A DNA stretch of 64,000 bases from DATMNI01 sp035570275 (GTDB lineage: Bacteria > Acidobacteriota > Terriglobia > Bryobacterales > Bryobacteraceae), in assembly GCA_035570275.1 (NCBI GenBank), contig DATMNI010000148.1:1-64000 (forward strand), in the 5' to 3' direction. The first letter of the stretch is position 1. Every line of letters starts with the position of its first letter. Below the pieces are notes generated by a model. It was given only the letters and a program-made list of their open reading frames with translations. It had not been told where the DNA came from and did not search any database. Shown piece by piece: positions 52,744 to 62,437 of this stretch. Made by a program: the position numbers and the translations under genes.

Positions 52744-53703
52744 GTGAGCGCCCGGCCGGCACAACATATGCAGTGCATGGAGGTCTGGGGTGGGAGCCAG
52801 CTCACAGCGCGCGGCGTTGAACTTGGCGGCCTGGATACGTGGGTATACAGCAAACCTTACGGACAATCAGAATACGGCGGAGACGTTTACTATGCGTCGA
52901 GCTGCGCCACCGGCCGAATAAGCCGCCTGTTGCTCGCGGATGTGGCGGGCCACGGCAACTCGGTGGCCGCGACGGCGGCCGAGTTGCGTACGCTCATGCG
53001 GCGGTTCGTGAACCGCTTGGACCAGACGGAATTCGTGCGCCTGCTCAACCAGCAGTTCGCCGCGCTGTCGCGGCACGGGACGTTCGCCACGGCGATCGTG
53101 ACCACGTTCTTCGCGCCCAGCCGGCGCCTGACCGTTTGCAACGCCGGTCATCCGCGGCCTCTTCTGTACCGGTCGGCTCAACGACAGTGGGATCTTCTGG
53201 GACATCTGGAACCGGCTCCATCGTCTTCGCCTTCAAACCTACCCCTGGGAATCCTGGACGAGTCTGAGTACGAGCAGTTCGACGTGGAGCTGGAAGCCGG
53301 CGATTGCCTGCTCAGTTACACCGATGCCCTGATTGAATCCCGCGACGCGGACGGCGAGATGCTGGGCGAGGCTGGCCTGCTTCGAATCATCCGCCTTCTG
53401 CGGGACGTGGCGCCGGAAGAACTGATTGAGATTCTTCTAGGAGAAATCGCGCGGCGATACCCTGAGAATCTGTCCAAAGACGACGTGACCGTACTGGTGA
53501 TGCGGGCCAACGGGGGCGAATTGCATTATTCGATCGGTGAAAGACTCGCAGCGTGCGCGCGGTTTGCCGTTTCACTGATCCGTTCCGTCAATCCGAGAGC
53601 CGAGAGGGCTCCATTCCCCGACGCTAATCTCGCGAATATCGGAGGGGCGATAATCCCCGCACTTGGGCGGCGGTGGCGAGCGTCTGGTAGGTTCAGCCGC
53701 TGA
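52744..53703 (+). CDS. SpoIIE-type PP2C phosphatase
   Basis: About 319 residues from GTG 52744; ATG 52768 is an alternative and neither has a strong ribosome binding site. The phosphatase domain shows SEYGGDVYYAS, LLLADVAGHGNSVAATAAELRTLM, VCNAGHPRPLLYR, DCLLSYTDALIES and LSKDDVTVLVM, with the metal-binding Asp residues kept. It lacks a receiver or sensor domain, unlike the phosphatase at 32.3 kb. Probably controls a STAS-type anti-anti-sigma factor, but no such intact gene is adjacent. Confidence 0.85.
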   Translation: MSARPAQHMQCMEVWGGSQLTARGVELGGLDTWVYSKPYGQSEYGGDVYYASSCATGRISRLLLADVAGHGNSVAATAAELRTLMRRFVNRLDQTEFVRLLNQQFAALSRHGTFATAIVTTFFAPSRRLTVCNAGHPRPLLYRSAQRQWDLLGHLEPAPSSSPSNLPLGILDESEYEQFDVELEAGDCLLSYTDALIESRDADGEMLGEAGLLRIIRLLRDVAPEELIEILLGEIARRYPENLSKDDVTVLVMRANGGELHYSIGERLAACARFAVSLIRSVNPRAERAPFPDANLANIGGAIIPALGRRWRASGRFSR

Positions 53704-53820
53704 ACTCGCCAACCAGCCCGAAGGCCTTGCCGCGCGCCCTGCCGCGCCGGGTCACGTAGACGCCACGGATGTTGGGCGCTAGAATTAAGGCTAGTGCTGA
53801 GAGCAAGTGCGGTGAGATTG

Positions 53821-56800
53821 ATGCGGATTTGCATGCTTTTCCTTTCGGCGGTGACCTGCGCCCGCGCTGCGCCCGATCCACCTATCCAGTTCAACCGCGA
53901 CATCCGCCCCATCCTGTCTGAACGCTGCTACACCTGCCACGGTCCGGACGAGCGCAAGCGCTTAAGCAAATTACGGCTGGACGTGGAAGCTGACGCGAAA
54001 GGCGATCGCGGCGGGCACGCTGCCATCGTTCCGGGCCAACCGGCGTCGAGTGAACTGATCCGTCGCATTACGTCCACCGACGAGGCGCACCGCATGCCGC
54101 CTGCGTATTCCGGTGCAGCCAGGCTGTCCAGCCGTGAAATCGATTTGCTGACGCGTTGGATACAGCAGGGCGCGCTTTGGCAAAAACACTGGGCGTTCAT
54201 CCCACCCGCGCGACCCGAACTTCCCGAAATCAGCGACCGGGGCCGGCCGAAAAATCCCATCGATTATTTCGTCATGGCGAGGCTCGAAAACGAGGGTCTG
54301 AAGCCATCACCCGAGGCCGACAGGCGCACTCTCTTACGCCGGGTCTCTTTCGACCTGACGGGCTTGCCGCCTACCATATCGGAGGTTGCGGACTATGTTC
54401 GCGACACCTCGCCCGGCGCTTACGAAAAGGTCGTGGACCGGCTCCTGGCGTCGCCCCATTACGGCGAGCGAATGGCCATGCGCTGGCTGGACGCGGCTCG
54501 GTACGCCGATACCAATGGTTACCAGACCGATGCCGAACGCTCCATGTGGCGGTGGCGCGACTGGGTGATCGACGCCTTTAACCGCGACATGCCTTACGAC
54601 CGGTTCGCCATCGAGCAGATTGCGGGCGACCTGCTGCCCGGCGCCACACGGGATCAGGTTGTGGCGACTGGATTCAACCGCAACCATCGCGGCAACGGCG
54701 AGGGGGGAATCATTCCCGAAGAATATGCGGTGGAGTACGTGGTGGACCGCGTGGATACAACGGCCACTGTTTTTCTAGGACTGACGCTCGGTTGCGCGCG
54801 TTGTCACAACCACAAATTCGACCCGTTCACGCAAACCGAGTACTACCGGATGTTCGCCTATTTCAATCGCGTGCCGGAACGCGGCAACGCCTTCAAGTAT
54901 GGCAACTCACCCCCCACTATCGCAGCTCCCACCGTGGAGCAGGAATCCCGGCTCCAGGTTCTTGAAGCCAGGCTGACGGCCTCGGAACGGCGGGCGGCGG
55001 CGTTGGAGCCACAGGTCGGCGGCGCCCAACGCGCCTGGGAGGCATCGCTTGGCGGCGCTGCGGAATTTGATTGGGCGCCTTCGCGCGCCGTGGCCGTGAA
55101 CTTGAGCCTGGACGGCAGCCTGCAAGGGCAGATCACGCCCGACCCTCCGCGCCCGGAGAAGTACCTGTACTTTATGGAAAACGGTCCGGTGCAACAGGCA
55201 GTCTCCTTCACCGGACATGCAGAGTGGAAGGATGGCGCGGCCGAATTCGCCGCGGGGCGGGCGGGGCGGGCGGGCGACTTTGACGGCAAGCGCTATATCG
55301 ATGCCGGCAACGTCGGCAACTTTGGCTTCTACGATTCCTTTACGCTGTCCGCATGGATTAACCCCTCCAGCGGCGCCGGCACCATCGTCAGCCGCGCCAA
55401 CGACGAAGTGGAGGGTAAGGGCTTTGCCTTGTTCCTGAAGGATGGTCATTTGTCGGCTAACTTGATTCAGCGTTGGCTGGATGATGGCGTGCGCGTCGAA
55501 AGCGAGGCTTCGGTTCCGCTGAACCGCTGGTCGCACGTGGCCCTCACCTATGATGGCTCCCGGCTGGCCAGCGGCGTCCGGCTTTATATCGATGGTCAAG
55601 CCGCGAAGGTTCGCATCCCGCTGGACTACATGAACCAGCCTTTCGATGTGAAGCAGCCACTGCGCATTGGAGCCGGGCTAGGGCCGGCTAACCGCTTTCA
55701 GGGACGCATCGCGCAAGTCCGGGTCTATCGCGCAGCCCTGACACCGGAAGAGGCTGAGGTGCTGGCGCTGGCGGAGCCGGTCAACCGTTTGGCGCAACTG
55801 CCACCCGCCCGGCGCAATCATGCGCAAGCCGCCAAACTCCGCGAGTGCTTTCTGGACCGGTACGCACCCGGCGCCCTGCGCGCAGCTCACCAGGAAGTGC
55901 TCGATCTGCGCGAGCAGCGTGACCGGCTCATCGACGGTTTCCCGACCGTGATGGTGATGCAGGATGGCCCGTCGCCACGGGAGACGCACGTGCTGCTGCG
56001 CGGCGCTTATGACCGCCAGGGAGAGCCAGTCAATCCCGGCGTCCCGTCCGTGATCTCGCTGCTGCCCTCGGATGCGCCCAACAAACCGGATGCGCCCAAC
56101 AACCGCCTGGGACTGGCACAATGGATAGTTGACAAGTCAAACCCCCTCACCGCGCGCGTGGCGGTGAACCATCTCTGGCAGAATACGTTCGGCGTGGGAC
56201 TGGTCAAGACTTTGGAGGATTTCGGCTCGCAAGGCGAATGGCCCTCGCATCCCGAGTTGCTGGACTGGCTGGCTACCGAGTTTATCCGCACCGGCTGGGA
56301 CACGAAGGCAATGCTGAAAACCATCGTCACCAGCGCCACCTATCGACAGGCTTCCAAGGTCACTCCCGAGTTGCTGCAAAAGGACCCCGAGAACCGCCTG
56401 CTGGCGCGCGGTCCCCGGACGCGGCTGCCGGCTGAGATGGTACGCGACCAGGCGCTGGCTATCTCGGGGCTGCTGGTGGACAAGGTTGGCGGACCCTCGG
56501 CCAAGCCCTACCAGCCGGCGGGCCTGTGGAAAGAGCTGTCGGGCGGCGACGATTATAAGCCCGACACCGGCGAAGGGCTGCACCGTCGCAGCCTCTACAC
56601 GTATTGGAAGCGCACCGCCCCCCCGCCCATGATGATGAATTTTGACGCCGCCGGTAGAGAGGCCTGCGTCGTACGTGAGTCGCGCACCAACACGCCGCTG
56701 CAGGCTCTCAATCTGATGAACGACGTGATTTACCTCGAAGCCGCCCGCAAGATGGCCGAACGGATGATGCGGGAGGGCGGCGGCGCCCCAGCCACCCGCA

Positions 56801-57039
56801 TCGCATACGGCTTCGAACTGGCGACGGCGCGGCAGCCCAGCCGGCGGGAGTCCGAGATCATGCTGGAGAGCTTCGGATTCTACCGCGACACGTTCCAGAG
56901 CAGTCCGGCGGATGCCGCGAAGTTCCTGTCGCCGGGCGAGGCGCCCCGCGATGGAAAGCTGGATGAGCGCGAACTGGCAGCCTATGCGGCGGTGGCAAGC
57001 CTGATCCTGAATCTGGACGCGGTGGTGACCAAGGAATAA
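53821..57039 (+). CDS. DUF1549/DUF1553 cytochrome-containing protein with LamG insert
   Basis: 1072 residues from ATG 53821 (GTG 53794 possible). Signal peptide (LFLSAVTCARA). PSCyt1 domain with the haem motif CYTCH (about 37-41) and DERKRLSKLRLD, MPPAYSG; then DUF1549 (LRRVSFDLTGLPPT, SPHYGERMAMRWLDAARYADTNGYQTD) with a second CxxCH, CARCHNHKFDPFTQTEYY. Residues 430-640 insert a concanavalin/LamG domain (SFTLSAWINPSSGAGTIVSR, RWSHVALTYDG). DUF1553 closes it (DKSNPLTARVAVNHLWQNTFGVGLVKTLEDFGSQGE). Widespread in Planctomycetota and Acidobacteriota, thought to act on sulfated or complex carbohydrates. Two bases before the DUF1501 gene. Confidence 0.93.
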   Translation: MRICMLFLSAVTCARAAPDPPIQFNRDIRPILSERCYTCHGPDERKRLSKLRLDVEADAKGDRGGHAAIVPGQPASSELIRRITSTDEAHRMPPAYSGAARLSSREIDLLTRWIQQGALWQKHWAFIPPARPELPEISDRGRPKNPIDYFVMARLENEGLKPSPEADRRTLLRRVSFDLTGLPPTISEVADYVRDTSPGAYEKVVDRLLASPHYGERMAMRWLDAARYADTNGYQTDAERSMWRWRDWVIDAFNRDMPYDRFAIEQIAGDLLPGATRDQVVATGFNRNHRGNGEGGIIPEEYAVEYVVDRVDTTATVFLGLTLGCARCHNHKFDPFTQTEYYRMFAYFNRVPERGNAFKYGNSPPTIAAPTVEQESRLQVLEARLTASERRAAALEPQVGGAQRAWEASLGGAAEFDWAPSRAVAVNLSLDGSLQGQITPDPPRPEKYLYFMENGPVQQAVSFTGHAEWKDGAAEFAAGRAGRAGDFDGKRYIDAGNVGNFGFYDSFTLSAWINPSSGAGTIVSRANDEVEGKGFALFLKDGHLSANLIQRWLDDGVRVESEASVPLNRWSHVALTYDGSRLASGVRLYIDGQAAKVRIPLDYMNQPFDVKQPLRIGAGLGPANRFQGRIAQVRVYRAALTPEEAEVLALAEPVNRLAQLPPARRNHAQAAKLRECFLDRYAPGALRAAHQEVLDLREQRDRLIDGFPTVMVMQDGPSPRETHVLLRGAYDRQGEPVNPGVPSVISLLPSDAPNKPDAPNNRLGLAQWIVDKSNPLTARVAVNHLWQNTFGVGLVKTLEDFGSQGEWPSHPELLDWLATEFIRTGWDTKAMLKTIVTSATYRQASKVTPELLQKDPENRLLARGPRTRLPAEMVRDQALAISGLLVDKVGGPSAKPYQPAGLWKELSGGDDYKPDTGEGLHRRSLYTYWKRTAPPPMMMNFDAAGREACVVRESRTNTPLQALNLMNDVIYLEAARKMAERMMREGGGAPATRIAYGFELATARQPSRRESEIMLESFGFYRDTFQSSPADAAKFLSPGEAPRDGKLDERELAAYAAVASLILNLDAVVTKE

Positions 57040-57041
57040 CC

Positions 57042-58460
57042 ATGGATCGACGACTCCTTACGCGGCGCTATTTCTTTGGAAAGGCCGGCACCGGTCTCGG
57101 CATCGCCGCGCTCTCCAGCCTGCTGCATGCCGATGAATCCGGCGGCCTGCCCGGGCTGCCGCACTTTCCGCCTACCGCCAAGCGCGTGATCTACCTGTTT
57201 CAATCCGGGGCTCCCTCGCAGATGGATCTGTTCGATTACAAGCCGCGCTTGAAGGAACTCACGGGGACCGAGTTACCCGATTCGGTGCGCAGCGGGCAGC
57301 GGCTGACTGGCATGACCTCGGGCCAGACCACCTTCCCCGTGGCTCCCTCCCTATTCCGGTTTGAGCGGCAAGGTAGTTCGGGAGCGTGGATGAGCGAGCT
57401 GATGCCGCACCTCGCCAAGGTGGCTGACGACCTGTGTTTCATCAAATCGATGTACACCGAGGCCATCAACCACGATCCCGCGGTTACCTTCTTTCAGTCC
57501 GGATTCCAGCTTGCGGGCCGCCCCTCCATCGGCGCCTGGCTCGCTTACGGCCTGGGGAGCGAAAACCGCGAACTGCCGGCCTTCGTCGTAATGATTTCCC
57601 AGGGCAGCGGCAATCCGAACGACCAACCGCTAGCCGACCGCCAGTGGGGCAGCGGCTTCCTGCCCACCAGGTATCAGGGAGTGAAGTTCCGCTCGCTCGG
57701 CGACCCCGTTCTGTACCTCTCGGACCCGCCCGGCTTCAGCACCCAGGCGCGCCGCCGCTTCATCGACGACGTGGCGCGATTGAATCAGGTCGAGATGGAT
57801 GAGTTCGGCGACCCTGAGATTGTCACGCGCATTGCGCAGTACGAGATGGCCTACAAGATGCAAAGCTCCGTGCCGGAGCTGACCGATCTTTCCAGGGAGC
57901 CGGCGCGGACATTCGAACTCTACGGCCCGGACGCCCGCAAGCCGGGAACCTTCGCGGCCAATTGCCTGCTGGCACGGCGTCTGGCTGAGCGCGGCGTGCG
58001 CTTCATTCAGCTCTTCCATCGGGGATGGGATCAGCACAACGAGCTTCCCAAACAGATTATCGGCCAGGCCCGTGACACCGACCAGGCCTCAGCCGCCCTG
58101 GTGCAGGATCTAAAGGAACGCGGCCTCTCGAAAGACACGCTTGTGGTGTGGGGCGGCGAGTTCGGCCGCACGGTCTACTGCCAGGGCAAGCTGACGGCCG
58201 ACAACTACGGCCGCGACCACCATCCGAGGTGCTTCACCATGTGGCTGGCCGGGGGTGGCATCCGGCCGGGGATGACCCTCGGTGAGACGGACGACTTTTG
58301 CTACAACATCGTGAAAGATCCCGTTCACGTACACGACCTGCACGCCACCATCCTGCACACGCTGGGGATTGATCACACCCGGCTGACCTACAGGTTCCAG
58401 GGGCGGGATTTCCGCCTCACCGATGTGGCGGGCAGCGTAGTCAAGCCGGTATTGGCATAG
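57042..58460 (+). CDS. DUF1501 (sulfatase-fold) protein, Tat-exported
   Basis: 472 residues. Tat signal RRYFFGKAGTGLGIAALSSLLHA. VIYLFQSGAPSQMDLFDYKPRLKELTGTELPDSVR is the typical opening of DUF1501; NHDPAVTFFQSGFQLAGRPSIGAWLAYGLG and VVWGGEFGRTVYCQG .. GRDHHPRCFTMWLAGGG supply histidine- and acid-rich metal sites of an alkaline-phosphatase/sulfatase-like fold. It nearly always follows a DUF1549/DUF1553 gene, as here, and the two should act together in the periplasm. AAGGAAT precedes the ATG. Confidence 0.94.
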   Translation: MDRRLLTRRYFFGKAGTGLGIAALSSLLHADESGGLPGLPHFPPTAKRVIYLFQSGAPSQMDLFDYKPRLKELTGTELPDSVRSGQRLTGMTSGQTTFPVAPSLFRFERQGSSGAWMSELMPHLAKVADDLCFIKSMYTEAINHDPAVTFFQSGFQLAGRPSIGAWLAYGLGSENRELPAFVVMISQGSGNPNDQPLADRQWGSGFLPTRYQGVKFRSLGDPVLYLSDPPGFSTQARRRFIDDVARLNQVEMDEFGDPEIVTRIAQYEMAYKMQSSVPELTDLSREPARTFELYGPDARKPGTFAANCLLARRLAERGVRFIQLFHRGWDQHNELPKQIIGQARDTDQASAALVQDLKERGLSKDTLVVWGGEFGRTVYCQGKLTADNYGRDHHPRCFTMWLAGGGIRPGMTLGETDDFCYNIVKDPVHVHDLHATILHTLGIDHTRLTYRFQGRDFRLTDVAGSVVKPVLA

Positions 58461-58467
58461 GCTCGCC

Positions 58468-58640
58468 CTAATTCGGTCACTTCAGAAGTACGCCGACGTA
58501 TCGGGAAACCGCTTGCTAACGCGCGAGGCTCCAATCCGAGCCCGGCTCCAATCCGAAGCGCGGCTCCAATCAGAGCCGCGACCGTTAAGGGAGCGGTTTC
58601 GTCAAAGTGCACGACTGTATTTGTGAAACAGTGTACTAAG
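58468..58640. repeat. MITE-like dispersed repeat, copy 4
   Basis: Starts CTAATTCGGTCACTTCAGA, ends TGTGAAACAGTGTACTAAG, with the core CAATCAGAGCCGCGACCG. An internal GGCTCCAATC unit is tandemly repeated three times, which makes this copy longer. 58641-58841, up to the receptor stop, holds nothing recognised. Confidence 0.7.
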
Positions 58641-58841
58641 CCAGGCGAGGTAGGTGCCGGCGCAACTCTCCCAAAGAGGGCCGGCATTTGAGGCCCTTGC
58701 CCGGCTCAGCCCTAAGCAGGAACCCCTTCGGCGCGTCAGCGCTGCAACCCCGGCTCTGATGACGATTCCCTCTAAAGCGGCCGGGCAGCCCGCTTTGGCG
58801 CCCACCATGGGTCGCGCCCGTGAACTCGTAAATCCCGTTCT

Positions 58842-61800
58842 TCAGAAGTAAAACTTCGCGGCAATCTGGAGATTGCGAGCGCCGGTGGCGGTGGTGATCT
58901 GGCCGAACGAGGTGCTGCCAAAGCTTGCGTTGGGAGCGCCCCAATGCGGACTGTTGGTCACGCCGTAGGCCTCCAGCCGCAATTGCACGTACTTCCTCTC
59001 CGTGATATTGAAATTCTTCGAAAGGGTCGCGTCTTCGTTCAGCAGCCCCGGATTCCGGTAGTAGGGCATGGTCCGCGGCGCGGAACCTAAAAGGTCCGGA
59101 CCGACATTTTGAAACGCATTCACATTGAAGTAGTTGTTCAGTTTGCTTTCTACCGAACCCGGCGTGCTCGGGTCGCCGACCCAGTTGGGGCGTTGCTGCG
59201 CGCCGTTGAAAAGGTTGCTGGACGATTGCGTGACCCCGACCGGCGTACCGGATTGGGCGATAATGATGGAGCTCAATTCCCAGCCGCCGATCACGCCGTC
59301 CAGTATCCGGTTCATGCCTTTTCCGAGCGCCCGGTTCCGGCCAATCGGAATCTGGTAGTTGAAGCTGGCCACCAGACGTTGCGGTATGTCAAAAACCGAC
59401 AGCGAGCGCTCATTGCGCAGATTGAAAATGTCCTGCACGCTGGAGCCGCCCGCGATGAAGTCCACATCGGAGCCGGACTCGTCGGAGTCGCTGATCATCT
59501 TTGAGATGGTGTAGTGCGCCAGCAGGCTCAGGCCGCGCGAGAACCGCTTCTCATATTTGATGGTGAGCGCGTGATACATGGAGTTGGCGATATTGCGCGA
59601 CGCTCTGTAGCCGCCCACGCTGGTGTATTCCGGGTAGGGCTTGAGCAACTGGCTTAATGCCACAGTCGGCAGGCTCAGCGTCGATAACGGGTTGGTGATT
59701 TTGCCGAAGAACGGATTGGGCACCAGCGAGCTGAGCGCCGTTCTGCCGAGGCTCCAGTACTGCGGGTATAGCACATCGAGGGCCGACACAATATCCCCCG
59801 TGCCGAAGTACAGGTGCGTGCCCTTGGTGCCGACATAGGAGAGTTCAACCACCCCATGGCCCGGCACTTCCCGTTGCACCGATAAGTTCCACATCTGATA
59901 CTGCGGGTTGTTGTCCACCGGCGAAGGCGTGCCCGCGCCGATGCCCAGGAACGCCGCCGCATTGCGGCCCGGAGGTAACTGCAGACCGGTGGGGAACGGG
60001 TTGGCAAAGGTGGCATACTGCGTGAGATTCGAATCGCGGCTCCACTGGATGGAGGTGTCCGTGAAGCCGAAGGCCGTGCCAACTTCGCCCTTGATGGTGT
60101 GCCGGGATACCACATAGAAGAAGCCGTAGCCGCCGCGGATAGAGGTCTTATTGTTCAGAGCGTACGCAAACCCGACCCGCGGCTGGACGTTATTGTAGTC
60201 GCCGTTGTAGATGTTGCGGTTGCTTGAGTCCGCGAACTTCATGAGGCCCATCAGATTGCCGCAGGCCGGGCAAGTGGCCGTGGCGGTCAGGCCCGTGATG
60301 GGCGCGGGCGAGTTGAGGTCCAGCACGTTCAGGCGGTTGAACCGGTCTGTCCGTGGAATATCGAAGTCGTAGCGGACGCCCAGGTTGATCGTCAACCTCT
60401 TGCTGATTCTCCAATCGTCATTGACGTACGTTCCGAAATAACCGGCGGACTGCGCCGTCGGATAGTCGATCGACAAAGCCCCGCTGCTGCCCCAGCCGAT
60501 CAGCGCCGATGCCAGCCCATCGCCCTGGTTCGAATTCGAAACCAGCGGGTTCTGCCCGGTCTGATTGCGGCTGAAGGTGAAGCCGCCGCCCGGCAGGTTC
60601 GGCTGGAAGTAGTTCTCGTGCAAAAGGCGATACTCGGCGCCCGTCTTGATGGTGTGAGGGCCGTGGATCTTGGTTACCGACCCCGTATACTGGTACACGT
60701 CCTCGTAGCGATGGATGATGGCGAATCCGCCCGAACCCATGGACCGGTATTGGGCCGAATACAGCGGGAACACCGAAACACCGGCGGCGTGAATCTGGCT
60801 GGGAAGGCCCAGCGTGGTCGCATCGAAACCCGTGCTGAACGGGTCCCGGATCGATTTTACGCGGAGGACGCCAGCGCGCAGATTGATGACCGTGGTCGGG
60901 CTCTGCGTCCGCGTATAATCGATGATAAAATTCTGCGAGCGGTTGATGCCGGGGTTTCCGTTGAACGAAATGTTGTTTACCAGGTTGGCAATTCCACTCC
61001 ATCCCCAGTCCACGCTGTAGCGCGCGCTAAAGCGCTGCCTGGAAGAGATATTGTGGTCGATCTTGGCATCGATCTTGTTGTCGGCACTGGGCGTGCTGCC
61101 CTGCCCGAACCAGTTGTTCACACGCGTAAACGGATTGCCTGCAGTGGTGGGCGCGGGGAAGTATGTATCGAATTTCTGCGCGATCGGGTTCAGCAAGCTC
61201 TGGGGAATAATGTTCCCGGGGAACGGGTTCCGCAGGGTTACGCCGTTGGACACGACGGTGTCGTACGGGTTGTAAATGGGAACCAGCGCGCCGCTGGCCA
61301 GCCGGGTGTCCGAAAAGTCGCCCGCCAATTGTTGTGCCGTGGGGACGCTGGCCGTGCTGGTGGTGGCGGAAACCTGCTTATAGCGGTCGAAGTCCACGAA
61401 AAAGAATGTCCGGTCCTTCCCGTTATACAGCTTCCCAAGGTAAACCGGGCCGCCCACGTTTCCACCAAAGTTGTTGCGCGTGGAGTCCGCCAGCGGCTGC
61501 CCGTTCTTGTTTGAGAACCAGTTGTTGGCGTTGAGCGCATTGTCCCGGCGGAAATAGTAACCCACGCCATGAACCTGGTTGGTACCGCTCTTCGAAACCA
61601 TGTTGATGATGGTCCCGCCGGAGTTGCCATATTCCGCGCTGAAGAAATTCGTCTGGACTTTGATTTCCTCGATCGTGTCCACCGTCGGCTGAAACTTCAC
61701 GTCGGTGATGCCGCCGTTCTGCTCGACTCCGGTCAGCACGCCGCCGTCCATCAGCACGTCCGAAGCGTTATTCCGGACGCCACTGGAGATGAAGGCGACT

Positions 61801-62288
61801 CCCCCCGTCCCCCCGGTGATCCCAGGTGTCAGAGCCTCCAGAGAGAGCGGCGAGCGCGACTGGATCGGCATGGACATGATCACTCGGTTTTCCATGACCT
61901 GCCCCAGAGCTGACGACGTCGTATTCAACAGCGGCGCAGTGGACTGCACCTCCACCTTAGTCGTCATCTCACCAACCGTCAGTTCGATGTCGACCGTCGC
62001 CTGTTGCTGCACCTCAAGCGAAAACGCCGGTTCCTCGGCCTTCCGGAATCCGGACGATTCCACCGTCAGAACATAGCGGGCCGCCGGCAGTGTGGGAAAT
62101 ATGTACCGGCCCGCCGAATCGGCCACCGTTGGGTACCCAACGTTGCGGTCGGCATCAGTGGCGGTGATCTTGGCATTTGGCACCGGAGCCTTGGTTGCGT
62201 CTGTGATTGTTCCCCGGATTGAACCGGTCGAAGACTGAGCCCGCGACAGAACTGTAAACACGAAAAGACAAAGCAAAGATTTTCGCAC
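58842..62288 (-). CDS. Oar-like TonB-dependent receptor
   Basis: 1148 residues, GTG start with GGGGGATTACC upstream. Signal peptide (LLCLFVFTVLSRAQS), then a carboxypeptidase-regulatory-like domain (GSIRGTITDATKAPVPNAKITATD .. FPTLPAARYVLTVESSGF). The plug follows (VEVQSTAPLLNTTSSALGQVMENRVIMSMPIQSRSPLSLE), then a long beta barrel with SAEYGNSGGTIINMVSKSGTNQVHG and the C-terminal aromatic YVQLRLEAYGVTNSPHWG..KFYF. It belongs to the large acidobacterial Oar-like receptor set and imports an unknown substrate, plausibly a glycan related to the DUF1553-DUF1501 pair. No TonB or ExbBD nearby. Confidence 0.95.
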   Translation of the reverse strand: MRKSLLCLFVFTVLSRAQSSTGSIRGTITDATKAPVPNAKITATDADRNVGYPTVADSAGRYIFPTLPAARYVLTVESSGFRKAEEPAFSLEVQQQATVDIELTVGEMTTKVEVQSTAPLLNTTSSALGQVMENRVIMSMPIQSRSPLSLEALTPGITGGTGGVAFISSGVRNNASDVLMDGGVLTGVEQNGGITDVKFQPTVDTIEEIKVQTNFFSAEYGNSGGTIINMVSKSGTNQVHGVGYYFRRDNALNANNWFSNKNGQPLADSTRNNFGGNVGGPVYLGKLYNGKDRTFFFVDFDRYKQVSATTSTASVPTAQQLAGDFSDTRLASGALVPIYNPYDTVVSNGVTLRNPFPGNIIPQSLLNPIAQKFDTYFPAPTTAGNPFTRVNNWFGQGSTPSADNKIDAKIDHNISSRQRFSARYSVDWGWSGIANLVNNISFNGNPGINRSQNFIIDYTRTQSPTTVINLRAGVLRVKSIRDPFSTGFDATTLGLPSQIHAAGVSVFPLYSAQYRSMGSGGFAIIHRYEDVYQYTGSVTKIHGPHTIKTGAEYRLLHENYFQPNLPGGGFTFSRNQTGQNPLVSNSNQGDGLASALIGWGSSGALSIDYPTAQSAGYFGTYVNDDWRISKRLTINLGVRYDFDIPRTDRFNRLNVLDLNSPAPITGLTATATCPACGNLMGLMKFADSSNRNIYNGDYNNVQPRVGFAYALNNKTSIRGGYGFFYVVSRHTIKGEVGTAFGFTDTSIQWSRDSNLTQYATFANPFPTGLQLPPGRNAAAFLGIGAGTPSPVDNNPQYQMWNLSVQREVPGHGVVELSYVGTKGTHLYFGTGDIVSALDVLYPQYWSLGRTALSSLVPNPFFGKITNPLSTLSLPTVALSQLLKPYPEYTSVGGYRASRNIANSMYHALTIKYEKRFSRGLSLLAHYTISKMISDSDESGSDVDFIAGGSSVQDIFNLRNERSLSVFDIPQRLVASFNYQIPIGRNRALGKGMNRILDGVIGGWELSSIIIAQSGTPVGVTQSSSNLFNGAQQRPNWVGDPSTPGSVESKLNNYFNVNAFQNVGPDLLGSAPRTMPYYRNPGLLNEDATLSKNFNITERKYVQLRLEAYGVTNSPHWGAPNASFGSTSFGQITTATGARNLQIAAKFYF

Positions 62289-62437
62289 GGTAATCCCCCT
62301 AGACTGAAGCCCAAGCCTTATAGACCCGGTTAGGGTACAATATGTGCCATTCCGCCTCGTGAGTCAAGTGCTTTAACCAGGTCGTCATCTTCCCGTCATG
62401 TGGAGCCGTGGTCACTCTCCCGGCCCTGCGAAGGATC

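Noticed and set aside
53704..53820. Minus-strand short frame ending in VYVTRRGRARGKAFGLVGEF
   Set aside because: It looks weakly coding but is under 40 codons before the frame becomes antisense to the DUF1553 start; no support for a gene.
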